64,000 nt of DNA, taken from positions 2,569,109-2,633,108 of the forward strand of contig ML677330.1 in the NCBI GenBank assembly GCA_007922305.1, in the 5' to 3' direction. Below the pieces are notes generated by a model. The model was given only the letters and a program-made list of their open reading frames with translations. It made no database searches and was not told the DNA's origin. The stretch is from Dermatemys mawii. Its lineage: Eukaryota > Chordata > Testudines > Dermatemydidae. The position numbers and the translations under genes are program-made. Shown piece after piece: positions 50,635 through 63,960 of the stretch (position 1 is its first letter; each line of letters opens with the position of its first letter).

Positions 50635-52574
50635 GTACTCAATTTTGTAAGATCTATGATGTTGCTTTTGCTCTCCCACATCCAAAAATGAGCTTTCAGG
50701 ATGGTTATGCCAACACACTAGTTACAGCAAATACTTGTGCAAATACACAGGGTACTCATAAACATTCCCAACACTTTCTCTCTTCATTTGTTCACATAAA
50801 TGTTTGTGGAATTCACATTGGGGGATGGGGGTGGGGAGAGTCATGAAAGCCTCAACTGTCTTATCCTCCCCCTTTGCTTGGTTTTTTCTCCTTCCCTTAC
50901 TGAGCCTTCTCTTTTCTGTTCTTTTCAAAGGTCTTAGCATTCGTTTAATAAGGCTCTACAATGAGAACAAAAGAGAGACAGCAGAGAAGACAAGGGAGCT
51001 CAGCAGGGGAACACTTTCATTAAATAATTTCTATTGCTGTCCTTGAGTACCATGAAATATGTTGGGCAAATGATTCTAGGAAAACTGGGGTTTCTGATTA
51101 TTTTTACATGCACAACTTCAGAAGGCAAAGAGCTATGTAACTTGCATAACCAGCACTGAACAAATAGCTCCGCAGAGGGTAAGGGGCAGATTAGCACTGG
51201 CCTATAAAAGTGTAACAAACAACTGAGTCAAGCAGTTGATAACATTAATATAGGCCTGTAGTCTTACACAACAGCTGGTCATCATTCAGGAACAAACTCC
51301 AGAAGTGACTCAGTACACAGGCAACAGACACATTCAGTATCTCTCGAGTCTGGCAGCTAAATAATAGCTCTTCTTCAGAAAGGGACTGAATCTAGCAAAA
51401 CAGATTGTAATTTTTATCTCTTATTAAGAGATTTATTTTCTTAACTTCTTACATCCTTAGTTACAAATCCAGACAATGACAGAACTGTGAAACTTCTATA
51501 GGAAAGTGGTAAATCCAGACTGTTCATAAACTCAAAGAAGGAATAGTAAAGTCACATGCATAGGTGGTCACTCTTAATGTTTAGGCTGTGTGAGAACTGA
51601 TCGACAAGAAAAGAGCAAGTGCAATGTCAGACTCAGAAACGAATCAAAACAATCTGTATTCATTTTTCCCACTTGTGGCTTTGACTGGCCTAAGAAGTTG
51701 TTTTCTGCACTACTATATGCACACCCTGTTTTTGATTCCTAATCTCTTGCTCTTTAGGCTAGGAAACTGATTTGCAATCTTAGATCTCATCTGGGTTTAC
51801 CTAAGAGCTTGTCTACATGGTGCATCAGTGCACAACCCTATAGTGTGGATTAGTATGTTTCACACTAACTGGCCCACATGGCCTCTGCTGGTGCACACAA
51901 GAATTCCCCAGTTAATTTAGTGTTATTTGAAATATGACTGATGAAAGTAAGGTGCCAAAATGCCTTTGAGAATTTGGGCAGAGCGGACAGTCTGGTAAGG
52001 ACCGTTCCACTTGTTTAACTAAGAGGTGGTATTCCTTTTAGGCATTTGTATTTATTCAGTACTCCCTGACTCGTCTCTCCAATGACACTGTGCTTACATA
52101 TATGCATTGGAATAGATCTGTGCTGAAGTGATTCCTGAGGAATGTTTGCCTCCTCAAAGGTTTGAAGTTTGGAACAACTTAACAGAGAGAGGAGCCCCTA
52201 CCACCCGGGCAAAACCGTTGAGCTTCATAGTAGTTTCCATATGAAATAATAAATCTAATCCAATAAAATAACACAGGCCTTAAACTAGCTACAATGAGCC
52301 AGATGCTCAAAGCTGGTGTCAATCAGTATAGTTCAATTGACTTCAGTAGAAGTAAGTCAAGTTATACTAGCTGAAGCTCTAGGCCAATGACTAAAATACA
52401 TCAGATTTGGTATCAGTACGAACAAAAATTAATCCAATTAGCACAGTGAGGGGGTGGAGGACTTGTATACAAACTACATCCTGCCCCACTTCATACCTAG
52501 CTTCAGTCTCTATCTATTTTAAGTGGTTGAGTTCTGCGATGGTGATGGGAGGGGTGGGTTCCATGTCCTGTAGG
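50635..52574. other. Intergenic DNA with one probable TIR fragment
   Basis: 'gagcttgtctacatggtgca' at about 51806 and the following 120 bp look like a diverged TIR DNA element. No gene or exon was recognised. Confidence 0.45.
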
Positions 52575-52750
52575 GTATAAAGCAGGAGTAGGTCTATTTT
52601 TTGTCAAGGTCCAGATTTCTCGGTCAAGGTCCAGACTCCAGAGAAAATAATAATAATAATAAAACACTGATAATAATAAGTAAATAACAAGATTTTTGGG
52701 TTGTTCAAAAGCATCTGGTGGTCCACCTATTGGCCACCCTTGATATAAAG
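52575..52750. mobile_element. hAT-like element with near-exact 8-bp target duplication
   Basis: GTATAAAG (52575-52582) and ATATAAAG (52743-52750) flank a 160-bp element with ends 'caggagtaggtctattttt' and 'cctattggccacccttg'. An (AAT)n microsatellite (52646-52663) lies inside. Confidence 0.85.
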
Positions 52751-55700
52751 GATTCTTTTTCCCCTGCAATTGATCCATGGTTCCTATTGCAGCTCTGAGG
52801 CTACACCAAATCATTGCTCCTATTCTCCCCCTCTGCTGGTGGCCACGGTTCATGGATCTTTATAGCAGCTGATCCATTCGATCTTCCCCAGTCTGCGTTA
52901 GCCCTCACCACAAGCCCTTTGTGCACAGCAGCATATTGGAAGGTCCAACAAGTGCTCCCCAAATCCTGCCTCCCCCATGGAACAGAGTCTGCCTGCCTCC
53001 ACTGCATCCAGACACCTCTGCAACCCTGAATGAAATGGTTGGGAGCAATATTCATACCCGATAGTTGACTTCAGCTCGCTGCACTAACTGAGTGTTTAAA
53101 AAAAAAAAACAAAAACCCACACAAATGCTGCCTAGGTGAACTCATGACTGATTTTGCTCATGGCTATTTTATAATAACCACTTTGAAGCTTCTCTTCATA
53201 TAACTCATCGCAATACAAGTCACACTCAGGTTCCATTGCAAAAACCAGATCTATCCAGCATGTACACATTACACATCATCTTCACTCTCTCCAGTAAGTG
53301 ACTGAAACCTTTTATATGAACCTACATTTTCTCCTACCCCTGGAGGCCTCATGTCTGGGAAACACATACATATTTAAAGCATATGCTTAAATCCCAGTGA
53401 CTTCAATAGGATTTAAGCACTGAGCCTGTGAGGTTGTCCACACGGTGACACTCAGGAAAGTTAAGACAATAACTAATGTGTTTCAGTGTCATATCTTTTT
53501 AAAGCGCATTAAACACCTGTGGGAATGCTCTCATTCAGGCTTTCATTCACCCTGCAAAGGGTGTTAAGCTAAATCAAAATAAGGACTCTTTACTTCTGAA
53601 GGATAGTATTCATTTGGGTTTTTAACTTCACTCCAGTAGATGATTTGTCTTAACTTTGCTGAAGGTATGTCTACTTCACTTCTCCCATCAGCAGCAGAGT
53701 AGGTAAACTATCTCCCTGAGCTAGGTTGTTAAAAGATTTTTTCCATCAGTCCAGTGTTGTCTACATTGTGACTTAGGTGGACTTAATGCCAGTCAGGGGT
53801 GTGGATTTTATACACCCCTAACCAACAGTTAGTGTAAAGTACTCGTTTGTAGCCTGGATCAAATGGGTAGGAGTGTCCACACTAGCCTTTACAAACGTGC
53901 CATGTATCTTTGGGTTAAATGATTGTCACCTAACTTAAGGTTCTTCAGTCTAGTGAAGGCAAGTCCCCTAAATAGGAAGAAATGGCATATTTGGTGATAA
54001 CGGATCAAATACTGCTCACCTTAGCTATATGAGAAATCCCATGGTTTCAGTAAGACTTATGCCTGAATAAGGTGAGAAGGATTTCATCCAAAATATGTAC
54101 TAATTATCTATGAGGCTGGAGCAGCTCTGACCCATTCCTGCTTCATCTGTTAAACTTAAAAAGATTTGACACTGCACTGAAGTAAAATTAAGTTGACAGA
54201 GGCAGTGGAAGGCTGTTTTTCATTGTTAGCGCTTTCCTGATCTTGTCCACAGTTCTGTAACTTCACAGAGATCCTGTCTGTTTCAGTGGGAATTCCCTGC
54301 AGGAGCAGTTGCAGACCTGGGCACTTTACACAGCAGTCTTGCTGTCAGAGTATGTTCAAAATGCTCATGTGACATTCTTACATAAGAACTCATGGCCTTG
54401 TGTGTTCTGAAGTCTATGGTTGTTTAACCAGACAAATGCCTGTTAACCACTGAAAGTTATACTTGGGGACATTTTAAGGAGAGAAACAGGCACAACTCCA
54501 TAGAACTCCTTTAGACTAGAATAGTTTTTAGAGAGATGGAGCAGAGACAAGGAAAACAATTTGCTAGAGGAATTAGGGACTGTTTCTCTTGAATTGCATC
54601 CCTGCAGTTGGCAATCTGGAGCCTGTTTCTGGTCTCTCCTACACTAGGCTAAGTCAGGAGTAATTCCACTGAAGTCAATGGGCCAAACAGGTGTAAACAG
54701 CTACCAAATCAGAGTAGTAATGTTTTACACTCACTTCTACACAGGTGTAAGTGACTACACAAGGAACAAGGGAGAATCAGGAACAGAGCTACATTAAAGC
54801 ATGGGCATATAGGCATTTGCCTAAGGCCTTCCCGACTCCTGAAGTCATGTTTGTTACAATCCCAGCTTTCATTTAAAAAATAAAAGATTTGTGAAGAAAA
54901 CCTTGAAAATGTCAGATGAGTGTAACCAGTGCAGTGACATCTGCTTGAGTCTGCAGAGAGCCTGAACCAATAGCAACAGAGCAATGAAGTCCAAGCCTCT
55001 CCACTCCGGGAGGCCCCGCTGACAATATCCCAGCAGAGGATTGAGTGTGGCAGAAGGGTGCAGTGGGCTCCACCCACCCCACCTAAACATTCAGAAGAAG
55101 CAGAGGTGGAGCTAGAGAGATAGAGGTCCTGCTGCATCCCTCCCACTGTTTCTTGTGCGAAGAATCCCCCTTCCTCCCACCACACACACACACCTCTTGC
55201 CACCTGCCTTTAAAAAGGAGAGGGCTTTTTGCCATCACGTCCTCAAGTGGGTGATGGAGGCACGGAGCACCGTGTGATGGTGTGCCCTGTGCCCCAGAAT
55301 GCCCTGTTGGCACCATTCCTGCAACACCAATTGAGCCCACTATCTAAAAAGCCTGTTCAACAGTCTCCAGAAACATTAGATCTGACTAGCTTCAGGAGAC
55401 TTCTGCTGCTTCCCAACCCCTCAGCTCAGCAGCAAGGGGAGGGTGAAGTCTCGCTATCAATGTCACAACAGAGCGCCTTAGATGCAAGGAATACAGCTGA
55501 TAGTAACCAAGGCAAACAAACAGCATGACTTAGGTTCTTCGCATAGCAGCAGCACACTTTCAAGTATGTACGTGTGTGTATGTGAGGCAGAATGGAGATC
55601 CCCTGAGGACATGAGCAAACTGCAGGAGCAGACCATAATGTTTCCTATTATCTCCAGAATATTCTGGAATAATGTTAGAAGCCAGGATGCCTCTGAAGCC

Positions 55701-55984
55701 CTATGATTGTCAGCTACAATGCTCGGCGTGACCATTCAGCTTTCAAACAGGCCCAAGTGACTTGGGAGCACAACTCTCAAAGACTTTCAATAGGGCTTGT
55801 GCGCCTAAGCCACTGGGGCACTACCGAAAATTCCACTTCCATATTTTGCTCAGAACCTAAAGCCATGTTTAGATCCCTAAATAAAATGACCAGATTTCCA
55901 CAGATGCAGAACCACCACAGCTCCCATTGACTGCATGTGAGTTTGGGTCAGTGAGAGATGTGGATGCTCAGGACAAGGGCCAGC
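52751..55984. other. Intergenic DNA with TIR-type DNA transposon remnants
   Basis: Segments at about 53430-53660 ('ggttgtccacacggtgacac') and 53665-53900 ('ggtatgtctacttcact', 'ttgtctacattgtgact') look like diverged TIR elements. A palindromic segment lies at about 55760-55835. The 164-codon minus frame at 54709-55203 has no recognised domain. A CA run occurs near 55180-55192. Confidence 0.45.
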
Positions 55985-56385
55985 TCTAGTTGGCGAAAAT
56001 ACATTACAATGAAACACCTGAAATCAATCTGCTTAGCTTGTCAAAAAGAAGCCTGAGAGGTGACTTGATTACAATGCCTTCGTGGGGAGAAAATTCCAGG
56101 TAAACTGAACTCATACACCTTCACCTTAGAACTTAGTCCCATTTTTAACAGAAGGTTAACAACCACTGGAACAAACTGCCAAGGGAAGTGGTGGATTCTG
56201 CATCTGCAGATGTCTTCAGATCCAGACTGGATGCCTTTCTAGAAGATATGCTTTAGCCAAATACAAGTTATTGGACTCAATACAGAGGTAACTGGGTGAA
56301 ATGTAATGGTCTGTGATATACAATAAGTCAGCCTACATGATCTAATGGTCCCTTCTGGTGTTAAACTCTATAATCTATGACTACT
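55985..56385 (+). repeat. CR1 LINE 3' end
   Basis: 'ctgagaggtgacttgattac', 'tttttaacagaaggttaac', 'ccactggaacaaactgccaa', 'gtggtggattctgcatc', 'atgatctaatggtcccttct' and 'aatctatgac' give the full order of the CR1 3' end (last part of ORF2 and the 3' UTR). Confidence 0.95.
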
Positions 56386-58464
56386 AGTTCATTTCTTTCA
56401 TTCATATGAACCGCAGCCACTGAATTATTATTTGTAAAGGTAGAACAATTTATGGGTAAGTTCTGTTGTTCTGATTTAAGCAAATCTACTTACTACAATT
56501 GGAGACTTGCCTGGGGAAGGGTTAAGTACGTATTGCAGGATTTGACTCATTAGCCTGCATCCATCGTAATCAATGGACAGAGTCCTGTTAACTTCAGTCA
56601 GTGTTGTATCAGGTCCTATATGCAGAGCTCTGGGCTCTCTCTCCATTTATTTTTAAACAAGTGCACTATTTGTGAAAGAACCACAAAATGAATTTGAATG
56701 GTCCTGGCATTAAACGCTCCCACCTCCAAAAAGCAAGACTGCTCCTATCTGAATAATCTAGTTGGTTCCAGACTTGCCTAAGCGTATAGCAGGGCCAGAG
56801 TTATACATTCTACAAGGCTGCAGCAGCACTCTGCTGTCAAACAGTAAATTAACCCAGGCGCTGAGTGAGCCGGTGCTTTTTGGTCATTGATAACATTTGA
56901 TATTTTAAGAACAGGAAACTCTAATTCAGGTAGCTACTCTTTTGCACAGCAGTTTTTCTTTCTGGGGTCTGATTCTCCTGGCATCTCGTGTTAGTAATCT
57001 ACGCCTAGGCAAAGTGAGTACAAAACACTATGGTTCTGATCTGGCGGTGTTACATACTTCGCTCATGCTATGTAAGGTGCCAGGGAGTGGATCCCAGCCT
57101 TATTTTTTGCAACATGACCCATTTAGTGTTGCTCTGACCTTTACCCATCTTGATTACTTAAAGCAAGTGCAGAGACTTTAATACCATTACTGACTGGCAT
57201 TATTAATACCTTGATGCTGTTTAGCATAGTCCCAGGCATTGATCATCACCACACTTTTTTTATCCCAATTTCAAATACAGTGATTTGATACCAAGAGACT
57301 GTCAATTACTGTCCAGCCTCTAACCATACTCCACCTGAAGAGCAATAGGTTCCGGTCAGACCTTCCTTTGTAGGTAAGACCACACTTGACTGATCTCCTG
57401 CTGGCCTCCAGCATGGTCATGTTGCTTCTGCCTGTGGGATTTTCATGCAAATACCTTAGGTTTCTGCATGGGCACTTAACAGGTTGCTGATGTTTTTGGA
57501 GGTGCCCTGCAGTGGCTGAAGTCATATATAGGAGACAGAAGTTAGGTGGGGTGCTGTTCATGTACAGGAGTCCTTGTCTTGGCAAGAATGCTTCTAAACA
57601 CAGGCTAGAAGATGAAGGCTACGTAATTGTCTCTTTTCTAGTGAAACCTGTCAGATCAGTCTCTACCTTGTTGGTAGTGGGTCATTCAAGGATTCCTTCC
57701 AGATGCATCCTCAGAGCTCTTGCTTTGGTAGCTGGAAGTCTCCATTTAAGCTTTGTTTTGTGTCCTGGCTTACTAATGAGACTAGTGAACAATGTTAATC
57801 TTGGCTTGACTTTGGAGCACTCCTTTTCCATAGCAAACCATGAAGGGACATGTAATGAAGGTGTTCCCTCTCACCCCCATCACCACCATTTGCATAAGTT
57901 GTACTTTGATCTTATGATGGGCTTGCAAGAGTAACACAGGCCCTTGTGACCGTGAGGCTGATTATTGTGATGCCATGCTACCTGGGCTTCCAGCAGTATT
58001 TTTCCACTGCATCCCACTTAGATGTAACAGCATGTTTGCTCTCTGCTTTAATCCATCATAATCATCTGGGCTGTGTTCATTTCAGTGACTGCCGAGAGAG
58101 ATGTTGACTGACTACACCAGCCCTTTTGATTTTCAAAAGCCAATAAATAGGTAGATCTTGACTAAATACAAAATCTCGTCCTAGCACCTTCCTTTGATAG
58201 GGATTTTCCCTCTGATATCACATTGTTTTAGGGAACCTATCACCATGGCAGGAAATTATACCTTTGCTGTGACTGATCTTAAGGTATAGAATTATCTCCT
58301 CCTTGATATCTGTCTCCTCTATTCAGTCCCCACTGGCAAATGACACTGAAAACATTTATTTGCCCAAAGTTATATTTAGTGCAACCATGCTTTGTCCTTT
58401 GTTTCCACTTGCAACCCATCCAAGCCCCTTTTATTTTCCAGAATCTGTCTCATTATATATATGA
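56386..58464. other. Intergenic DNA, no gene found
   Basis: The 140-codon frame at 57512-57934 and its antisense partner show no recognised domain. A copy of the dispersed motif lies at about 56535-56620. Confidence 0.45.
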
Positions 58465-58580
58465 GATCAAACAGAAGCTATCGGCTTGATCCAGGAATTA
58501 CTGGGTGAAATTCTACCTCCTGTGTTGTACAGGAGGTCGGATTAGAAGGTTATAGTGGTCTTTTCTGGGCTTAAAATCTC
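58465..58580 (+). repeat. CR1 LINE 3' tail
   Basis: 'aattactgggtgaaattct', 'cctgtgttgtacaggaggtc' and 'ttatagtggtcttttctggg' match the CR1 terminal region. Confidence 0.8.
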
Positions 58581-58627
58581 TTTAGCAGTATAATGTTTTT
58601 ATTAGGTGACTGTAGTTGTTTTCTTTA

Positions 58628-58742
58628 CTTAGACTGTAAACTCTTTGGGGCAGGGACTGCCTTTGTTCTGCGTTTGTACAGTACCCAGCTCTAGGAGGCC
58701 CTGGTTCATGACTGGGGCTCTTCATACAAATAATGGGAAGAC
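58628..58742 (+). repeat. LINE (L3/CR1-like) 3' tail
   Basis: 'actgtaaactctttggggca', 'gggactgcctttgttctg' and 'tttgtacagtacccagct' are a widespread amniote LINE tail. The same family is antisense at 25050-25175. Confidence 0.75.
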
Positions 58743-61620
58743 TATCTGTGTGTTGGTTTAAGCTTGTAAAACACTCTGCTAGCCTTTGCGATGGAGGCTA
58801 CAATGGAATTTTAAGAAGTCAATCATTAAGGTTGCCTATTGGCCTGCATGATGTAAAATCTTTCACGATTTACGGGGCATAATCAATTGTTTGGGGTAGG
58901 GTTGTCCTTGCACAGAAGCAAAAAATCTACAAACGCTCCACGACTTTGTATTGTGTTTGCACTTGTATTAAGCTAAATTGGAGCAGGGTTAGGAAGAGAT
59001 GATCAAACTCCAAAGCATTACAGATAAAATTGTAATTTGGCTTAGGTAACTAAAATGAATACACAGTCCCTATTAAGTTAAAAACAGAGGTGCTTCAACA
59101 AGCCTTCTTAAAAAAAAAGGAACTAATAATTAAAATATTACTAGAAGCACTGTATGCGTTAGCATATTAATGTCACTTGCACAGCAGTCAGTCTGTTTCA
59201 GGGCACTCAGAATTTGTACAACTTATCAGTAGAGCTGAAGTTCCTGGCTAACCTCAAAATCAGCTTGTTTAAATCAGTTCAATATGGAACAGGGGAGGAG
59301 CACATCATTATAGTGGCAAAGGACCCAGTCCTTGGGGAGACAAAGTCACTGGCTAAACTGTTGTCCAGGTGTTTCTGCAGTGCACAGGAGGCTGGCCAGA
59401 CATGTGCAACTGACTTCATAGCAATGGAGGTCTAAGCAGATGGTGAAGTGCTGAGGAGGGAAAATCTCTTCCATGCAAAAGGGAAGCAACTGAATGGCTG
59501 CAAAACCTGCCCTGAATGTGCAAGTCTGAGAATAAGACCCACATCCTTACTTTGGCCTAGTTAAGCTGAATTAGAGGGCTAGAGCATCACTTAGGGACTC
59601 TACACATGCTGGATCTGCCCAGGGGTGGAAGATAGCCAGAGGCAAAATAAGTTCACATGGCTGACGGATTGTCCTGATATCCAACTGCAGAGGACATAGA
59701 GACTGTGTGCGGAAGACAAGGACACAGCCTTATCCCTGCAGTGCTCCACAGGCAGGACTCCATAATCCAGAAAGGATTTTTTTAGTGGGGGAAGCTTGTT
59801 TGTACGATTGGCACTTTCTGCAGACGTGGCTCCCTGGGCACCAGAGTCCCGCCCAGCCCACTCGTCCTGTAGAACTGTCAGGACAGCATGGCGTTGACGT
59901 GTGTCAAAAGGCAGAATGGGGAGTGGAACTCAGCAGAGTTCCAGCCTCTCGATCCCTGCATTAATCCTGCTCATCTGTTATGCTGACTCAAAAACATAGC
60001 TGCAGTACACTAGTACTCTCGTTTGCAATGAATCAGACTACCGGTTTAATATCACACGGGTTTGCCAAGCAGAATGGTATTTCCTACCTAGCAGGAAAAT
60101 GTAAACAGAGACTTCAGAGTCTTCAGAGAGTTCACTGCGGCATATCCCTACATTATTTCCACTTCAATTTCAACTCTAGGGCAATTCATAGCACTCTGAC
60201 TTTTCTACTGCTGCCTGAAAAGCACTGGATGCAGCTGACCGTTTGGGTGATGACACAAAAAACATACTGGGTTTTCGATTTCCTTGCAAATTTAGCAGCT
60301 GCTGGTTTTCTAGCTCAATTTTTTCATTCAAAGTTTCACATGTTCCCTTTGGAGCTTGCCTTAGAAGTGTGAAGAGACAAATGTAGGGTCGGGGAGTCTC
60401 TCTGGTAGAAGTTATTTGTGGCATCCTAGGTACAAAGAAGCATGTGACAGTTTTACAAAAGGAGTACTTCAAATGGAGCTAGGAACAGATTATATCAGGA
60501 AGAGATATTTTTACCTCTTTTAGTTCTGTGAACAAAAAGGGTATAAAACCTGATTCCACAGTTCATACTAAACTAAGCTCCAGTTGAAGTCCCTGGAAGT
60601 TTTGCCTGAGTGAGGACTGCAGGACCACACATACAGACAACTAAGTATTTCTATAGAGCTTATGCCAATTCCAGCATCTCTCTCCCAGCCCAACAGTTCA
60701 TTAAACTAATAAATGTAATTGATTTTAAATGAAGAGCAGAGAGATTTGGAGATAGTTGGTTTCTAACCTGATCTCCTGGCATTTGAGAATGATAATGGCA
60801 GGTGTATGTATCCAATATAGTATCTTCATATTTTCCCCCCAAATAGGATTAAAGTCACTTTCTATTTTTGAGCCAAGCTACTGCATCATTCTTCCCCTTC
60901 TCCTGTACTGTAACCTAAGCTGGTCCGGGGAGTATTGAGTTTTCAGTTCTTTGACCTTTTGGCTGGGTACTTGAAACTGACTGGTTTTATCCTGTTTGCA
61001 ATAGCTCCAGGTTCAGTTACACTGATAGCATTTCATGGCAGAAGATACTACTTGAAGTTATGGTATCTTCTGAGTTTTCCAGCAGAAGCAGGGAAGGAAA
61101 ATGCCTTACATTCAATTAAATGGCTACAGTTTGAGAATGGCTCAGAGTTAGTTTGGGACATTCCCCCATGTTGACAGAGCAGCACAAGGGCTAGTGATAC
61201 TTATACCACTTAACATAAATCCTATTTTGAGAGCAACACAGATTCAGTGCTGGGCCTTTTTACACAAGAGCAAATTTTACCCACTGAGCCTAATTCTGCA
61301 GTCGTCACTTCAGGAAGATGCCTATTAAACTCACTGGAGATTTTGCTTTGGTAAAGGAGGGTGGAATCAGGCCATCTGTAAAGTCCAACTGCTGACCTTC
61401 TCTTTTAAATGTACAAATGGCTATGCAGTTATATTAAAAAATCCAAAAGAAAATTCACGGCACACACGGTTCTCATGCAGAAGAGAGAGAGAGAACAAGT
61501 CACATCATTTAGTGCAGTACCGGAAGGCCTTCAGATACTACACTGATGAGCTCCATTTAAAAACCTGTAGAGGACTAGAATAGAGGAAGTGAGATGAATG
61601 TTGGAGTGTTGATGCTAAAT
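58743..61620. other. Intergenic DNA, no gene found
   Basis: Frames at 59707-59964 and 59980-60372 show no recognised domain or splice pattern. Copies of the dispersed motif lie at about 60555-60625 and 61285-61375. Confidence 0.45.
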
Positions 61621-61833
61621 CAAGAGTTCTCAAACGGGGGGTCATGACCCCTCAGAGGGTTGCAAGGTTATTACATGGTGAGTTGCGAGCTGTCAGTCTC
61701 TACCCCAAAGCCCCACTTTGCCTCCAGCATTTATAATAATATGAAATATAAGTGTTTTTAATTTATAAGGCGGGTCACACTCAGAGGTCTGCTGTGTGAA
61801 GGGGTCACCAATACAAAAGTTTGAGAACCAATG
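61621..61833. mobile_element. hAT-like element ('ttctcaaac' / 'gtttgagaa' termini)
   Basis: 'caagagttctcaaac' and 'gtttgagaaccaatg' are the inverted ends. 'tgacccctcagagggttgc' and 'ggcgggtcacactcagagg' inside match a common non-autonomous family in reverse orientation. The target duplication has decayed. Confidence 0.85.
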
Positions 61834-62994
61834 AGCTGGATGTTGCGTTTTGGGTTGTTGATGCCATTCATCAGCTAGATGTTGCTTTTTGCCTCTCATG
61901 CTCTGCAAAGACTAGGGAAGAGAGGAGAGAGATTTTTGCCCTTTTTGCTTCTTTTGACTATGAAAAAGAATTGCAGGTTTCCACAAAAAAGAGGTTGTTC
62001 TTTTTGTTTAGCTTCAGGTATCAGGGATTTCAGCCTTTTGTTCCCTTTTTGTTGGGGAATCTCAGAACATAGGGCTTGAATCTTTCTTCCAACTGTTTTA
62101 TATGGAGTTAGAGTTAAACAGATGTTAGCACCAAGCACCAGAAAGTTTTAATCAGTCTTAACCTTTTCCCAATTGTTGAGTTTTCTACCTTGTTACATCC
62201 ACTGGTTTCCCAATTATAAATCGAGGCTTCCAGCAATGATAAAGTCTGAATTTCTTATGCAATCTTCTCTCTTCCCTACTCCTCTCTGTACAATAATTTA
62301 AAATTTAAACTTTGGGTTTTCTTCACACATTATTAAGAGGCAAAACAGGGCACAGAGCCAATTGTTTTTCCTTTTAGAACACCTTTAATAAAACTGATAT
62401 TGGCACTCTCGTCAATAAACTTTCTTCAGTTTTACACATTTCCCATGATTGAATCAGCTAGTATTGGGGTGGAATTATATTCCTTTTTCAAAATCTTTTA
62501 AATACAGGACACAAGTGTTTTGTAAATTTGGCATGTTTCTTTAAGTAGATGTTAATGGAGTAGATCTCTGTCTTCTCCATGTGTGATGCTTCTGCTTAAC
62601 AGTACATTGTTTAGTTTTAAAAATTCTCCTTTTTTTAAAAGCCAGCTGTGGAGCCCTTATTCACAGCAGGGCATATTTACTTATGTGATTAGACTCACTG
62701 GCTCCATGGAAATATCTGTGGGAGTAATGGCTCACCATTGTGACAGCCCTGGAGACAAAAATTTTCTGTTTATCCACAGTGGATGCACTGCTGCTGGCTA
62801 CTTTGCGTCTCCCTGATGCCGTGGCAATTTATTTCAATGTTGAACTGAAGCAGCCACTCCTAGTCGCAAGAAGGTAATGCACCCTCCACAGCCCATTGAA
62901 TCCATTGCCTGTCTGCTGAAACTGCCAACAAGATGGGTAACAGTTAATGCCATTCCAGACAGTGCTTTGTGAAAAACAAACTTGTCCATAGTTT
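61834..62994. other. Intergenic DNA, no gene found
   Basis: T-rich, with no recognised exon or repeat. The frame at 61821-62072 is incidental. Confidence 0.45.
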
Positions 62995-63116
62995 AGGGTG
63001 ACCAGACAGCAAGTGTGAAAAATCGGGATGGGTGTGGGAGGTAATAGGAGCCTATATAAGAAAAAGGCCCTAAAATCAGGACTGCCCCTATAAAATTGGG
63101 ACATCTGGTTGCCCCA
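62995..63116 (+). mobile_element. MITE of the 'agggtgaccag' family, copy 3
   Basis: 'agggtgaccagacagcaagt', 'gggaggtaataggagcct' and 'ccctataaaattgggaca' with terminal 'ctggttgcccc'. Same orientation as the copy at 10950. Confidence 0.88.
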
Positions 63117-63574
63117 CCATGGTTTCATAATATGTATGCTTGTTTGTAGGTGTTCTCCCCATCAACTAAAGTCTAACTTTCCCTTTTTAAGCAACTGTAA
63201 AGCTCTACCAATTTTTCATGCTCCAAAGAGAGGAAACAATGCTGGTGTAGAAGTCTGAAGCTTCTCACACTGCACGGAACTTAAATCTCAAGCTGTCATT
63301 CCATATAAAGGATGATAAATGGCAGCCTGACTATACAAGATTGATAACTTACTACCTATTCTCTACATGCTTAATAAACCAGCATTGCTACTTTAGAGCA
63401 AAGATCATGTGGTAATGCATGGGATTAGTGCACACATGCAGTACTCCCTAAAACATGCTACTCGATAATCATTTTAAGTTATGAGTTTACCATTCACATG
63501 TGGTCTTACATATATCCACAGAATAAGTACAGCATTTGCATCACTACTAGCATACCATCCAGTGTCCCATTAAA
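63117..63574. other. Intergenic DNA, no gene found
   Basis: No recognised feature. Confidence 0.4.
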
Positions 63575-63960
63575 TTTAATCTGGGTACCACCTCAAAGCC
63601 CTATATAACTCTACCCCTCTCTTATTTATTCTTGCTCACAGATATCCACATTTCCCCACTTCCTCTGCTCCACCAGTGCACCCAAACTCACCTGCCCATT
63701 TGTCAGCTTCTCACAGTCACTTTCATGCAATTCCTCCCCGTCCTCCATGAATGGTCTGAGCTCATTTGCAAAGTCTCTGCCCTTATCTTAAAGGCCCACT
63801 GTTGCCATGTTGCCTACATACAGTGACTCTAAACTGACTTGTGTTTAATAACCTCTTTTATCGTTTTCCTACCTCAGTCTTCCTCTTCATCCATCCTTAC
63901 ACTGTGAGCACCATAAGGCACAGTCTAACTTTCTTGAAGGTTTACAAACTCTCAGCATAC
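63575..63960 (+). mobile_element. LINE (L2/L3-like) ORF2 C-terminal remnant and 3' part
   Basis: 'aaagccctatataactct', 'cacctgcccatttgtcagc', 'cctccatgaatggtctgag' and 'tacactgtgagcacca' follow the order of the C-terminal region and tail of L2/L3-type LINEs. Multiple stops and shifts are present. The tail ends near 63960. Confidence 0.6.

Noticed and set aside
54709..55203. 164-codon minus-strand frame, longest outside ETNPPL-related regions after the CpG island
   Set aside because: Composition is Cys/Ser/Leu-rich as expected of chance translation. There is no domain, no start context and no neighbouring exons.
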